Assembly (NCBI GenBank): GCA_036850595.1
Contig: CM072159.1
Location: forward strand, 7,525,016 to 7,589,015
Source of the DNA: Rhyacichthys aspro
Lineage: Eukaryota; Chordata; Actinopteri; Gobiiformes; Rhyacichthyidae
Direction: 5' to 3'
Length of the DNA: 64,000 bases
In this document: in pieces, positions 34,561-47,439 of the stretch
How positions within the stretch are numbered: position 1 is the first letter of the stretch
How the letters are laid out: each line of letters opens with the position of its first letter
The notes under the pieces: model-generated
The model's database searches: none
What the model was told of the DNA's origin: nothing
What the model saw: only the letters and a program-made list of their open reading frames with translations
Translations under genes and position numbers: made by a program

Positions 34561-37085
34561 TTTGGTTTAACCTGCTTTTTCTGATGAACTCTTTGATGCT
34601 CCTCCTGTGAGTGCACCTTCTTGTTAATCCCTCATAAAGTCTCTCCCTGCATGTCCAGATTGCTTATTTGTGTATCTCGCAGACTGTTTCGGTGCTTTGG
34701 TGAAGCCGTGCTGGTCTGGTCTGTCGGTTGTTTGTCCTCCCTGTGGCTCTGTCTGTCTCCTCACAGACACCCAGGGCTTTGTGTCTCTCAGATGTCCTCA
34801 TTCATCTGCTTCCTAACTTTTAGTTCCTGTGTTTGGTTTACTTTTTATAGACTTATAGATAGGAGTTAGTTAAGACAAGATACCAGTACACTATACTTGA
34901 TGGTATCTGACTGAACATCTTGTAAAAGGAGCACAACCTGCAAAATATTATCTGTTGAAAGACTGTCCTTCAAAACAGGTAACTTAACATCTGAAAAAAC
35001 AACATACCACTGAATGTGTTTTTCATTTGTAATAATTCAATCTTTGTGTTTAAATCTAGTATTGGTGAGTACTCATTATTAAGAGCTTATACTTATATAA
35101 TTATATTATTTTGGGGGGGGTCATAGTATCAGGACATCTTTGGAAATAGGTGTCATAAAGTGTAAACTTTGCTGTTCATTTTCACATGTTGAACCCATGG
35201 GATTCATGAAAGTCATTTTTCACTGCACACAATTTATCAGAGACACCAACTTCAAAGGATTAGAGTACATTTTAAACTCCTTGAGAAATCTACAATGACC
35301 TCGGGGGCGCAGAGCCTTATTAAGGATAGGGGCTGTTCACATTTAAATGCATTTGACTTTCTTTGATAGCTATAGCAGCTCCTCTCTCCTAACAGTGACA
35401 GCTCAATTTATCAGTCTGAGGGCACAAAGAAAGTGAAGAGATTACATCACAAGCTTGCCTAGATAACACAAAGACAATGTTGGCTTTTGATATTTAGAAG
35501 TGATTACTGCCTCTGTTCATATTTTAGAATTTCATGCATATTCTTTCCACACTGAAGAGCAGCTTAGATGTTATTACTTCTCAGAAATCCTGGTATGTAT
35601 GTATTCTGCTTTTGCAACACAAGACAAAGCTCTATGAGTTATAGCTTTAAAAGAATTTATCGTTGACCTAATGACAGTGTTTGCCTTGACAATGTAAAGA
35701 TTTAGAAATAATGTTGAGGCACAAAAACTTAATGTTGTATGGAACCACAATGGGTTATGTTCTCTTCTCAAGCACGACTGAGTCACTGATTCTTGTCAGC
35801 ATGACAAACTGCCCCATCTGTGTCATTCCAATCAAATTTTGATGGCGTGACGCATGCTGCACTTTTATAACCTGCTGCAGAGACAAACCATGTATCATTT
35901 CACCAATTTTGGCGATGAATTGACAAACTTGGCATGTCACTAAAATATTAACTTCTAGCAATCCATTCCCTGCAGGATGGCGTTGGTGATGATCAATTTT
36001 AATGGGTCGAACTTGCCAGGTATTTCTGTGAAATTATTTTATGGAACTGGACACAGAATTTGATATTGTTTTGGATTGTGTTGCCTTGTTGAATTCACAC
36101 TCTCATCTGAAAGCATAATGGTCGGTCAGTAATCCATCTGTTTATGTCTTATAGACCCCAACATCCTTGCTCTGGTAATTCTTGGTTAGATGGCAGATTT
36201 TATTTACAAGCAGGTTGTGACATTGAATAGAACACACAATGCAGGACTTTGTCTTAAAAGATTTGTTTGTGAAAGTTCAGTTTGCTAGGTTTTCAATAAC
36301 CAAAATCAACATGTTTACTGCACAGAAAAATAACTTTTAAAACCATGCCATTAAATTCTTCCTAGAATGCTTTCCTTTATTTGCGCTGGTGTAGGAAAAG
36401 TGAAGCAAATACTTCAGCTATGGTGGGCGCCATAATGTTTAGAAGAAGATTATGTTTAGAGGGGAAAAAAAGGTTACGTGTCTTGGTTTATATAGAATCT
36501 GCAAACGCTTTCTTTCACGGTGGCCCCAGTAGGTTGGGCTTTTTCTTGTGGTAGCAACTATATAGACATGGACACACAAACAAAAACAAAAAAAAAACAA
36601 CAGTCACAGATCTGGACTATGGAGTAACTATGAACACCAGGGATTAGCGGTTAGCTAACAATGATTCAGGGGCTGTGAGTGCTGGGCCAGTGTGACATCA
36701 CTTCCTAATGATGGATGAGTTGACAGGGCTAAGTGCTGCAAGTTTCATTCAACAAGGGGATAACTGAGCCATGAAACTAAGCCAATATATGTAGTAATTA
36801 ATACATGATTTTGACTTTTTTTATACTGCACTGAGCCTTTGTAATGTTGCCTGGGAAACACCAGCTCATCTGACGAAGCAAATTTTTTTACACTGATCTG
36901 ATTTGCCTAGGGAGCATAGAACTGGGTTAGGGTAGGGATAGGCTATTGTTGTACAAACTTGACATTCCCCTTCACTATGAAGTTTATGGAAGCTTTGTGG
37001 AAATATGGAATGTTGTACAAAAATTACAATGAATCACAGTTGTTTGCATTTCAAACTCACTACACCAAGTACACCACAAAACAAA
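34561..37085. other. Noncoding, nothing recognised
   Basis: A 10-G run lies near 35113-35122. Short frames only. Sequence near 36845-36915 (GCCTGGGAAACACCAGCTC) resembles edges of fish repeats, but boundaries are unclear. Confidence 0.45.
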
Positions 37086-37106
37086 TGCTATTGGGGCCCA
37101 ATAGCA
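37086..37106. repeat. Short palindrome
   Basis: TGCTATTGGG and CCCAATAGCA form 10-bp arms around a single central base, about 30 bp upstream of the long hairpin at 37137. Confidence 0.8.
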
Positions 37107-37136
37107 TTGCTACAAAATAAGAATACAGTGATTAAA

Positions 37137-37206
37137 CAACAGGCTATTTCCATTCCTAAAATGTAGTAAGTTATTATTACATTTTAGGAATGGAAATAGC
37201 CTGTTG
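37137..37206. repeat. Perfect 29-bp inverted repeat with 12-nt loop
   Basis: Arms 37137-37165 and 37178-37206 are exact reverse complements, and the match almost continues into the loop (one mismatch). No transposon signature surrounds it. The absence of mismatches over 29 bp suggests a recent template-switch origin or strong constraint on pairing. A small-RNA precursor is possible but the perfect stem argues against a typical pre-miRNA. Confidence 0.9.
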
Positions 37207-37779
37207 GAGGACCTACCTCACAGTTGCTATACAGGAGGCTGAAACAACAACAGAGTAAAAGTGAAAAGAGAAATGAAAAGTGAGTGTACACCAAACAATC
37301 ATTTCAGTGGAGAAAGGTATAATGGTCTTGTTGAACATAATAGATCACAAAGGCTTTTCTTTTTTTTCTTTTTTTTCTTACGTATGAATCATGTGGCATT
37401 TTGACATATTGCCTTTTGTGTTAGTCTGCACCATTTTATTTGAATGTGTAAACCATATGGTGAAACCTACAAAAGTTATTATTTGGAACACCTGTCTAAG
37501 GTAAACGAATAAGTCACAGTGAATAATAGTGTTTGCAGTATGTAATCTATGAAAGCAAAAAAAGGAACAGCTGTTTCTGTTACTCTATTAATTCCAGAGA
37601 TTGCTTGTGCAAACGGTGTGAAGGCAGAAAGATGTTGAATGGGCTATTACAGCAGTGTTTTCCAAACTTATCAAAATGACAGAAAATGATTGAATATTAG
37701 CCCATTCAAGTGAGTCTCTTTGTTCGACCGTGTGCATTGGTGTACAGCTTTGTCTGACTTATTAGCTTTTAATTCTCAG
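37207..37779. other. Noncoding, nothing recognised
   Basis: T-rich low-complexity patch at 37358-37380. No other signature. Confidence 0.5.
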
Positions 37780-38060
37780 CATAAATCCATTAACACAGTG
37801 TGAGAGAGCGGGCCTGGGCGTGTGCAGCTGTGTCAATGTCTGTGTGAGCAATTTTACACTTTCCAGCTCTGCCAGGGTTGTGCAGTTAAGTATGTGACAG
37901 AGCATTACCGAATTAAAGGTTGACAAAATACCTTTGAATCCAGTATTTAGCATGCTGATTGTATTATTTCAGCTTCGAGAATTCTTCATGCATTTTTACA
38001 CATATTCAATTAGAAAGTAAGAGTCATGCATTTGTCAGAATTACTGGTTTGATTAAGCCA
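37780..38060. other. Candidate conserved noncoding element
   Basis: Complex sequence with phrases such as GCGGGCCTGGGCGTGTGCAG, TTAGCATGCTGATTG and CATATTCAATTAG, standing out from AT-rich flanks. No coding resemblance. Texture-based inference. Confidence 0.3.
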
Positions 38061-41000
38061 AAAAAGGCGTGTGTGCACAACAGCAGGAATGTTGTCATGG
38101 GGGATTTCAGCAAACAATGACTTTATTATCTACACATTTGTCAAACTGGGAACTATTTATTATGTTTAGCTGTGTCTGTGTAATAGTATTTTTACAACTC
38201 AAAGGCTTTTTCTCATTGAATTATTGTTTTTGTCTGCTTGAGTGGCATTGTTTTATAACATTGACTGAGTTAAGAATATTGTTGTGTGTAAAAGTTGGAT
38301 GTACTATGATAAACAAAATAAACTGATCAGATTTCTGCAGAATTAGGCCAATCCAATCTCAGATAGATTAACAGAAAGGGGGTAATGTTTACACCCTGCC
38401 ACAATGGGAGCATGTTTATGTTCTCACAGTTCTATGTTCCCACAACCTTAAGCTAACGCAGCTCTATGCTCCCAAACACTAATTGGAACAGTAGATTTTT
38501 TTTCCATAATCCTGCTTCCAGATGTGCACACAGACTTAAAAAAAAATTTTTTTTTAAAAATTGAAATGTTGGAACAGGGCTGTGAGAATATAGGGCCTTA
38601 ATTACAAAAAAATAAATAAATAAATCTTAGAAATTTAGGAAGATAGGGCTGTGGGAGCATACACACCAGTGTCTCCAGGAAGTGAGGTCATATGCAGAAA
38701 AGCTTTATAGCATCATCTTTGTTGTTTGGTAACTGCATAATTCTGCTGTTTTTTGTTGTTGCTGATGTTTAGATTTTTGCTTTTTCATAGGGTTAAATAA
38801 TATCGGTTATAGGTGTATATATTAAAAGATCTAAATTTCTTCACAGTTTATTGTCAAAAGCCCCAGATCACGTGGATGAAATCTTGAAGTTCGAGTTGTC
38901 AGGATTTCATATGAACCAAGTTACACACTAATTTTAAGATGCAAAGAGAAATGACAAGTGGTAGCAGAAATGAAGCCAAAATAAAAAGAACCTTGTTGAA
39001 ATACCACTTTACTGTTTCTATAGGCTTTAAGAGGGTAAGTTGCTGCCGGGTGCTGCTAATCATTGACACATTAAATCTCATTTAATTTTGAATTATTAAA
39101 GCTAGTCCACCTGGCTTGCCTAAAACGCCAATAAAATGTTTTAAAAAGTGATTTTTTTTTTTTTTCAAATTAAACCAGAAATATATTTGTTAGTTCGTTT
39201 TTGACCTCGCATTGGGTTGTTATTTAACATAAAAAGTGGCACAAATTGAATTTAATTTGAAACCTAATATTAACAATGGCCGTGTTTTATAAAAAGAATG
39301 TTTTAATTTGCCACATTATAGCTGTCATACAACAAGACACCATAAACATGTTATACGGTAGAGTGGGCCTATTTTAATTTTCTAGTGGCTCGCAAGCGTT
39401 TCATAGACACCACAACAACACACACTAAATTAAGTTACATTAGTTTTAGACGTTGTTAAACATTTAAAATGACTTTAAATGGGCGTGTTAAAGTGTTATT
39501 TGTAGCCTGATATTTGGCTACAATGCGAATTAAAAATGTGAAAGCTATTACCTTTCTCTTTACCTGTTGTGTTGAATTTTTGGTTTTGACAGGTTCAAGC
39601 AGAGATGCAGTTTTTGCCAAGTTGGATGAATGAATGAATTAAAAGTGATGCAGTTTGTGGCAGTTATTTGAATTTTCAAAGGTTTATAATGTGTCAAAAT
39701 GGAATGTTAATATGCAGAATATAACTTAATACTTATTTAAACAAATAAAGGATAATTTGCATATATTTAGCAATTCATTTTAATGCTTTAAATAGCCTGT
39801 GTTCCTAAGTGGGATGACAATTTGGAGCCAATTATAAAAAGTGAAAGGAAAGGGATGTGCATGACTAGTTAATTACCTGTTTTTACAGATACTCTTAGTA
39901 TTGCTTGTTATTGTCTAGTCATTTATCTATGGTCCAGCCCTCACACAGAAGTTTATTACCCACCCCACCAGCCACTGAGGTTGAATGGCCCAGTCGTAGA
40001 GTGCCTTTGTGCCATCAGTCACATTTTATTGCTTTCGCTTTAAAAACCATTACCTTTACATTCATGAATATTTTGCTGCTTTTCCTGTGTTTGTTCGTAA
40101 TAGTTTTAGCCTTGTAGTCGTCCTGTCCTCTAGCTTTTTCTGGGAGTCCCGAGGCATTCCCAAAGCAGACAGAATACATAATCCTTTCTGCTTGTTCTGT
40201 CTGCCCCGGGTTTTCCCCAGTTGGAGTCTGAGCCTAAAATACCTTCATTTTGAACCAACTCTGCTGACCCCTTCTCACAAACGAGCGGTTTCTAAAACTC
40301 CCTTTGGATACACCGGTACATTGTCCGTGTTTTCAGCCGAGTCTGGACAACCTACTGCAAAATCTCAGCATCATTGTTCCAGTCTGTGCCCAGGGTTTAT
40401 AATGAGGGATAGGGGTTGGACCTTTCGCTGATATCAGTTTCCTGGTGATTTGTGGTTATTTATACATCAAGATCATTATTCTGAATAAAAACTTGTTGGT
40501 GTCCAGTATACAAGATAATCAGCCATCCGTTTGTGGTCAATGGACAGGACTGTGCTATCCATCTTTTCCTATAGACCAAGCATAGGTCTTGGTGCACTAT
40601 GGTGTTGGTCAGTGTGGTTTATTCCATGTCTCTATTCCAACTGTAAGGTGATGACCCTTTCTGTCAACAGCTCTACCTTTGTTTCTCTACAGGTTAAGGT
40701 TGGAGAAATAAAACATTCATTCCTACCCCTGAGGTATCAGAAAGGTTGAAGGGTCATATCTTCTCAATGGTGATGTATAGAAATGTTATTATTTCTCAGG
40801 TTATGCAGTTTTTGTTGATCCCTAAGTTTCCCAAGTTGTGCTCACATATACAATAATGTATTTTATTGTACATTTTAGCTATGTTTTATGAATTAGGATT
40901 GGTAATAGATTGTAAATTACTAATATATACTTTGTATTAAGTAAGAGTTAATGAGTGAGGGGGTGTGCATTATGAAGAAACACAAAAACTAAGTGCAATA

Positions 41001-41528
41001 TTAAAGGTGCATTGCTGTAGCATATATATTTTAACAACACATCATGGAACACATCTGTTTCTAATCACCTCTAAGTAACTGTCTTTGCCTTTGTCTACCA
41101 TTGATTAACAACATATTAAGCTCCACAGAACCCAAGGGCTGGATTCATTTTTATTTACTTTTACTTCCTGCTTCTGTTACTACAGGTGCCCAGAGCAGAC
41201 AAATGGAGGACTGACAGAGGTGAAGAACATCATGTTACTTATGAAACATACTATCTTGTCTGAAGGTTTAGGGTATTTAGTAAGTTAAGTAGTTTTGACA
41301 CTGTAAAGTAAAATGACCATTAGATGTATTTCAATGGGTTTTGTTTATAGACAACAATATATATTCCTGCTGGGCCACCATATTTGTTGACATGGGGGCA
41401 CGAGGAGTGTGATGCAAGGAAATGCAAAATGGAGTTTTACCTCCTGATGTCACCAAAAACTACACATCCCACCTTCAAATAAATGTATTGGAATATTTAC
41501 TGGGTACATACTCACATTAGCTGTGAGC
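38061..41528. other. Noncoding; CT-rich frame region at 40009-40431 not identified
   Basis: Mostly AT-rich. 40080-40430 is GC-richer and open for 140 codons on the plus strand, but the translation has no domain. An AATAAA at 40483 follows, so an LTR or untranslated-exon relic is possible without further support. An A/T palindromic run lies near 38539-38559. Confidence 0.4.
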
Positions 41529-41569
41529 GCAGATAAAATACTTTCATTAGCTGAAAGTATTTTATCTGC
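41529..41569. repeat. Perfect 18-bp inverted repeat with 5-nt loop
   Basis: Arms 41529-41546 and 41552-41569 are exact reverse complements around TTAGC, and a few more bases can pair outside the arms with one mismatch. Same architecture as the hairpins at 1514 and 37137. Confidence 0.9.
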
Positions 41570-42339
41570 ACTCTTCGCTTTTTAATTCTGTTTTAATTAA
41601 TTCATGATTATACTTATGTTTTATGTAATGATTTTATTTGCTTTCTGTTAATTTTATGTACTGTTACTGTAAAGCACTTTGAATTGCCTTGTGTACGAAT
41701 TGTAGTCTATACAACTTGCCTTGCCATGCCTAGTTTAGCATTTCAACATTTGTGCCATTTACATTGAAAAAGTAGTAAAATACACAGTGTACACAGTTTG
41801 GTGGCACAACCAATCATAAATAAGAATTCAGCCAGATTAAAAAGATACCGAAATGCTTCATGTCATACAACGTCAATATTCAGCTTACTACAGAAACATG
41901 ATGGAACATGCTACTCTGAATCAATGTTGTACACATAAAAGGGTCACAGGAAAGGTCTGGGCAGAGTTAAATATTTATTCATTTATGGGGCACAGTACAA
42001 AGTCAGTGTCAGGTCAATACACAAATTCATTCTATCTTTCTATTTTATTATGTGTGAGCTCAAGCTATCTCTTAAAAGAGAACATGATTTATTTTATGCA
42101 ACAAAGCCAACCAACCCTGATTTATTTGAGCAATATACTATGATGAGATTCACAGTGCCAAATCAAGAGAGACAGATTCATATATTCACAAATAACAGCA
42201 CAATTTAGCAGACAAATGAAAACAAAACTTTGAATCGCTAATGAACTCCCATTTCCCCAAACAGATCTCCAACAATCCCTCTTTAAACTGATGTTATTTA
42301 CCTAAAAAATCCCCTTATTTATTGTTAACTCATTTACAA
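41570..42339. other. Noncoding, nothing recognised
   Basis: AT-rich with chance frames. GTAAAGCACTTTGAATTGCC near 41670 resembles the 3' part of some fish SINE/LINE tails but stands alone. Confidence 0.45.
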
Positions 42340-42680
42340 GGTAACCTGTAGAACAACAGCACCGTGATCCTGACACTCCAGAGCTTTTGAGCTGATGGAT
42401 TTGGCCCAGATTCAAGGCCTAGTTTTCACCGAGCCGTCACCATCTCAAATCACTGAGTCAGGAAATCTCTCACTGCCTTTCGAGCGTAAGAATCCCGAAC
42501 AAGTAAACAGCAGGCACAGGCGGGTGACAGTGTGTTTTTGGGTCTGCTAAACACATTGTTCGCCACTCAGTCATGTAAACGCAGCCCACATCACTTCTTA
42601 TTAATTCCCCGATTAGTTCCTCAATTTGTCTCTGCAGTAAGCTGGAAAATTATTGTCTAGACGATATCAATATGTCTCGA
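42340..42680. other. Strong candidate conserved noncoding element
   Basis: High-complexity block with TTGGCCCAGATTCAAGGCC, GCAGGCACAGGCGGGTGACA, CTTATTAATTCCCCGATTAG and GGAAAATTATTGTC. Homeodomain-like cores and no usable reading frame. No alignment available, so inference. Confidence 0.38.
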
Positions 42681-43164
42681 GCACTTGATTTGAGAAATAA
42701 TCCTTTGAAGAAAACCAAAAAAAAAAAAAAAAGATTTGTGTCATGATGACGCAAATGGATTTTACTGACTGAAACAAGCAGACAGATGCTAACAAGGCGA
42801 TATTTTTTGCAACTGCAGTTCTTGTAAGATCAAAGTGATGAGCATCAATACCACCCAAGCATCATGTGCACCTTGGCTTCCAGGAATTAACCAAGACGTA
42901 AAAAAGTCTTTTAACCTTTTTTTTTTTTTTGTAAATCCTTCTAAATTGCGCCAAGAACGTGGACTATTGACAGGCATTTTGACAGCATATACATAATGTG
43001 TCTGACACTGTGAGTCATGTAAATAAAAGGGTGCAAGTTTTATTCACTGCTTGTTTACTTTCCACTTGATGAATAGGTTGAGCATTTGTTGCAATTCATG
43101 TAGAATAACCGCTGTCACTGTGAAGGAGTCAGCTTTTTGTCAGCTTTCTTTTGTAAACTCAAAC
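42681..43164. other. Noncoding with homopolymer runs
   Basis: A-run at about 42717-42732 and T-run at about 42919-42931. Otherwise unrecognised. Confidence 0.5.
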
Positions 43165-43910
43165 AGTATGTTTACATGCACATGGTCATAGCCTGATAAT
43201 TTCTCTATGTTCGAGTTAACGTGCATAGAAACAGAGGAACTATTGAGTCAGTAGGATAATGCTGCATTCATGTGGTCTCAATATATTTAACGGCATTCAG
43301 GTTTTGGTTAAAAGAGAAGTTAAGGTTAAATCTGACTTTTGTGTTGTGTCAAATACAACAAACTTCAACAAACAAACAAGGTTACTTCCAGCAAGCTTCC
43401 AGCTAGATTGAATATATATAATATAATATATAATACGGACCTGGAGCCGGACAAACATCAGACATCTCCCCCTACATTTCTCTTCCACACTGAGCAACTA
43501 ATGCATTACCTCTCACTGCATTAACTGCGTTTTACTGTCAAAAAGTGCACTTAGGCACACTGAAGACCACGCAACAAGAAGAATAATCGGTAATTTGCAA
43601 ATAGAAATGCTAAAAGAAAAGTAAATATTATCTTCAGAAGGAGAAATACTAAAAGTAATGCACACAATATGTAAAAGACAGATGAAAAATGACTTTCACC
43701 CAATTATTTTCACAAATATTTCGGACCACGTTAAAGTTTCTGTAGTGACTAGGCTTGATTAATGATGAGCCTGCTTCATGGAACAGAAATCACAACAAAA
43801 TAAGCTAGAACACTGAAGTAAACCGAGCTTATCAGGTTTAGCTGACTTCATGGACTACCCCCGATTAAACTTAAAACCTGAAAGCACATGAACGCAACAG
43901 TTGAAAAAAT
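43165..43910. repeat. Possible MITE-type repeat region
   Basis: The left part has GTTTACATGCACATGGTCAT and the right part ends near AAAGCACATGAACGCAAC. This recalls fish MITEs whose termini read ATGTTTACATGCAC and contain CGATTA-type words. The ends are not clean inverted repeats and no target duplication was found. A second scrap of the same kind, TCCGATTATAGTCAGACTAA, lies near 44829. Confidence 0.3.
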
Positions 43911-43985
43911 CTATTCTACACTTGAACACAGTAGATACAGTTAACTTTTCCGTCTATATGCTGTAGTTTTTTTATTCATTTATTT

Positions 43986-44198
43986 ATTCATTTAATACCG
44001 CTTAGTCCCGTTGTGGGTGCTGGACCCTATCTCAGCAGCTCTAGGTACACCCTGGACAATGAGTAGTTAGTCGTACTGAGAGACAGACACTTACAGAAAG
44101 CCATTTACTCTCTCAATCATCAACTCAGGGGGAGTTAACTGATACATGCATGTCTTTGGTTGGTGAGACAAAGCTGGAGTAGAAAACCCACGGTAACA
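43986..44198 (+). repeat. Teleost interspersed repeat, 5' portion (split by a hAT insertion)
   Basis: Ordered words CATTTAATACCGCTTAGTCC, GTACACCCTGGACAATGAG, GCATGTCTTTGGTTGGTGAG and GAAAACCCACGG match a repeat present in many fish genomes (TACCGCTTAGTCC ... GTACACCCTGGACAGG ... ATGCATGTCTTTGG ... GAAAACCCACGC). Its continuation (ACTCGCCACAGAAAG, AATCGCACCCA) resumes at 44680 beyond an inserted MITE. Confidence 0.7.
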
Positions 44199-44206
44199 CA
44201 TGCAGA

Positions 44207-44671
44207 CAGTGTTGCCAAGTCTGCGGTTTTCCCACGGAATTGGGCTACTTTTAAACACTTGCCGCGGGTTGTTTTTTAATTCGGCGCGTTAAAAGTTTGA
44301 CATATTGCATCAGTTATATTTAGCTGAAACTGTTGCGTTGAAATATTTTACTCTGCCAAATTGATATTCTACCAATAATAAAAACTGTGCAAGGATGATG
44401 AAACAGATTAAGCACCCTTTTGTGAGTTGTAGGGGCACTAGATTACAAACTGTGTGTAACCCTACTAGCTGGCCTCCGTCACATGTGCGTCTGTTTTTGT
44501 TTCTTTGGTAAAATATTGGCAGGATCTCCTGGATTGTTGTTAAATAAAAAAAAATAAAAATTGACTTTGAGTTTGGTAATATTTGGCTACTTTGATTGGC
44601 CATTGGGCTAGTTTTGGGCTAGTTTTAATTGACCACTGGGGTAGTTTTGTTGCAAAAACCTGGCAACCCTG
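44207..44671. mobile_element. hAT-like MITE nested in older repeat
   Basis: A 465-bp element with termini CAGTGTTGCCAAGTC and, from the right end in reverse complement, CAGGGTTGCCAGGTT. Flanking 8-bp direct repeats CATGCAGA (44199-44206) and CATGTGGA (44672-44679) differ by two transitions. The host repeat reads continuously across the insertion if the MITE is removed. Internal words GGGCTACTTTTAAAC and GGGCTAGTTTTAATTG mirror each other near the ends. A 97-codon frame inside has no transposase similarity. Confidence 0.82.
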
Positions 44672-44679
44672 CATGTGGA

Positions 44680-44745
44680 CTCGCCACAGAAAGAGTCAGC
44701 TGCACCAAGAATCGCACCCAAAACTTTAAACTTAGTACAACCTTA
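44680..44745 (+). repeat. Teleost interspersed repeat, 3' portion
   Basis: Continuation of 43986-44198 after the MITE: CTCGCCACAGAAAGAGTCAG then CACCAAGAATCGCACCC, equivalent to the CCACACAGAAAGGCC...GGGAATCGAACCC segment of the family. Confidence 0.6.
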
Positions 44746-47439
44746 GCTCAGCTAGGTCAAAATCATGTAATAATAGCCCTACGGCTCCTGTAATCTCTGT
44801 ATGGTTGTCCAACTAAGATAAATTCTGTCCGATTATAGTCAGACTAAGGTTATTTGAATTTCACTCACTTGCCAAAACAGATTTTTGCAACAGTATCTAA
44901 CCTGCTACACATGTATGATAGGGACATTCTCTAAGTATGGAGATTCTTCTGACATCTACAGGAGAACATATATAAAAGAGGTTTCAGGAAGCACATCTCA
45001 CCAATATGTCACAATACAGTTTACTTGAGTGACTTTTGTTTTCAACTTTACTCAAAGAATAATAACAAATGAACAAATTCGGAAACATCTTCCAGTGGCT
45101 GTCCTTGAATGCTGTGGAGGTGCATGTTGATTCAGGTGTGTTGAGATTAGGGCATGTATCCAGGAAAAAAAAGTATAATGTCTCCTAAACACAGACAACA
45201 GCATGTGTGTCTTTTTGTGCACCAGCCCTTTTTGGGGTAGAATAAACTCTCAGATTTAGTGCTCCAGTGATTAAGCCGATCATTATTCCCTTGGTGATTA
45301 CACCATTCAGACAGATTAAATGCTTGTTGATAATGTTTGTCATCTGTTTATCCTGACTAATCCTAGACCTGGATAAGACTGTGTTCATGGCTTACCTGGT
45401 CAATTGTTCCAGATGAAAACATAGTGAATAGAAGCAGATTCTGGGGCTTGTAGGATTTCCGATAGACAGTAGAAGAAAAAAAAAGAGCTTTGATCAGTTG
45501 CTAACAAGAAGCACATTTGGAACTGACAGTTGGCTTTTATCATCATGATTATAAATTCTAAAACTGTTCAATGCTCAATTTTCATTGAAGTGCCTTTGTC
45601 TGAATTCAGTTACTCTGTACTTTTTTGGAGACCCACCTTCAGATGATTGTTCTGTAAAAAAAATGGAGACAAATCACTCTGCAATCAATCCAAATTGTAC
45701 AAACTGTGCAACTCCTCCGACATTCCCCCTGGTAAGTAACTGAATGAAAAATATGGCCAGTATCAAATGAAATACGTTTGAAGGGAACCCCAACTTAAAG
45801 AAATAATTGACCTTGTGCAGGAAACATTTGCTTCAGCTATAAAAACGGGATCTTAAAAATACTGTACAGTTAAAAAGTCAAAAAATAATTTCCATTATTG
45901 TTTATGTTGCAGTGCATTCTGGGTAGTGACGTTTAAAGGTTGCCGCAGTCTCATTCCCCTAGAATAAGTCTCAGCTGTTCCAATTTGAACCCAAGTGCAT
46001 TGAATAATGAAGAAGTCACTCAAAATACACCTGAAAATGATCCAATGGATGAAGAAGAGAGAGTGGGCCAAAATAACTGGTGTTTGTGCAGCAGTTGCTA
46101 ATGCCAACTTGGAGAGAGAGCATTTGCTGCAAGGAGCTTCCCTTTTTGTCAGCCGCTGTTCACAGTAAGCATCAGGATCAAACACATTTTTATATAGATA
46201 GATAGAGTATTGTGTTACACAGACTAAACATAATAAATCACTCAAACAAACTGTGTTTTTGGCTGGAAATTGATCCCAAAAGCTTTGCAGTGCAGCATTG
46301 TTTCCAATTTTTCCAGGCTAACTAAGAGAAAATGTAGTAACACAGTAACTTTGTGTTTGTCAGGTGCAACCGAATTACGTCATCATCCCAGAATGCATTG
46401 CGTAGGTAAACAATGGCGACTTCCATAGGTCAAAAAAGGTAGTAAACATGTACGATTTTTCAAGTAGTAATGATTTTTTTATGTGACACTAACATTGAAT
46501 TTTAGTAAAATAGGACAATGACAACAAGTTCTAATAGTCAGGGTTTCTTTTACATAATAGTCAAACTTAAATTAATGGGGCAACATAATAAAAGCATTGC
46601 GTCTGAGTTGTTTCTTAGTGCTGAAATGGAAGCTGACAAAGCAAACAAACCTGGACAGTAGCTTTAGCTTTTTAGAAGTGTTGTATGTTCAGTTTTTGAT
46701 ACATTTGAATATTGTGAGGGAAGTAAAGAACATTGGCAATGAGTGGAGTTTATGCTGTGTGACTGACGGCTCACTTCCCTTACTTTTAAAAGTAATAGTA
46801 ATAGTAATTTTAATTAATTTTTCAACCATCGAACCTTGACATGTTTTGAATGCAACTTGCAGACTTGGTTTTGAGGAGTAACTTGATTTTGTTGGGATTT
46901 GTCATCTGGTTTTCATCAGTTTTGTCAAGGTGGGATAGCAATGGGATCTGTTGTTTAACTTCTTTAGGAGTGCATCCAACTCCAAGAGACAGAATCATAA
47001 AATGGGGTGAGGAAAAGTTACCTGGATAATACATAATGAAGATTAGGAAAAAGTCTAAAGGGCTGTAAACTAGGACGAGGCCGTGTTGACTTACACCCAG
47101 AATGCTGTCTTAAAAAGGTTGGAAAGAGTAACTGTCAGGATAATGCTAATAATTTTACTGCAGACAAACTGATCTAAAGCATAACAACTAATTCTTCTGA
47201 TTGCTTTTTACTCTGGGTGATCGCTAAACTTTTTCCACAAAAATGGTAATTGCTTCTGGCTCCCCAAACCAGGCCTGCTCGATTATGTTTTTATAACATG
47301 TAGCCTTGATTAAAATATAAACTGACAGTACAATTTAATGGGTTTTTACATGAAACAGGAATAATAACCTGTGATTCTACATAATAATCCGAAAAGATAT
47401 ATAGTGCTGTCATAACTTTATAGTGTCTTTATATTTGAT
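44746..47439. other. Noncoding, nothing recognised
   Basis: Short frames only; a few GATA units near 46195-46206. No diagnostic motif. Confidence 0.5.

Noticed and set aside
34375..34616. Frames coding long YIYIYI runs
   Set aside because: Artefacts of the (AT)n and (GATA)n microsatellites.
37137..37206. Hairpin as a microRNA gene
   Set aside because: The stem is perfectly paired over 29 bp with no bulges or flanking lower stem, unlike typical animal precursors; a mutation origin is simpler.
40009..40431. 140-codon plus-strand frame as a gene or LTR-encoded protein
   Set aside because: No domain. CT-rich sequence and a nearby AATAAA hint at a repeat relic, but no LTR ends were found.
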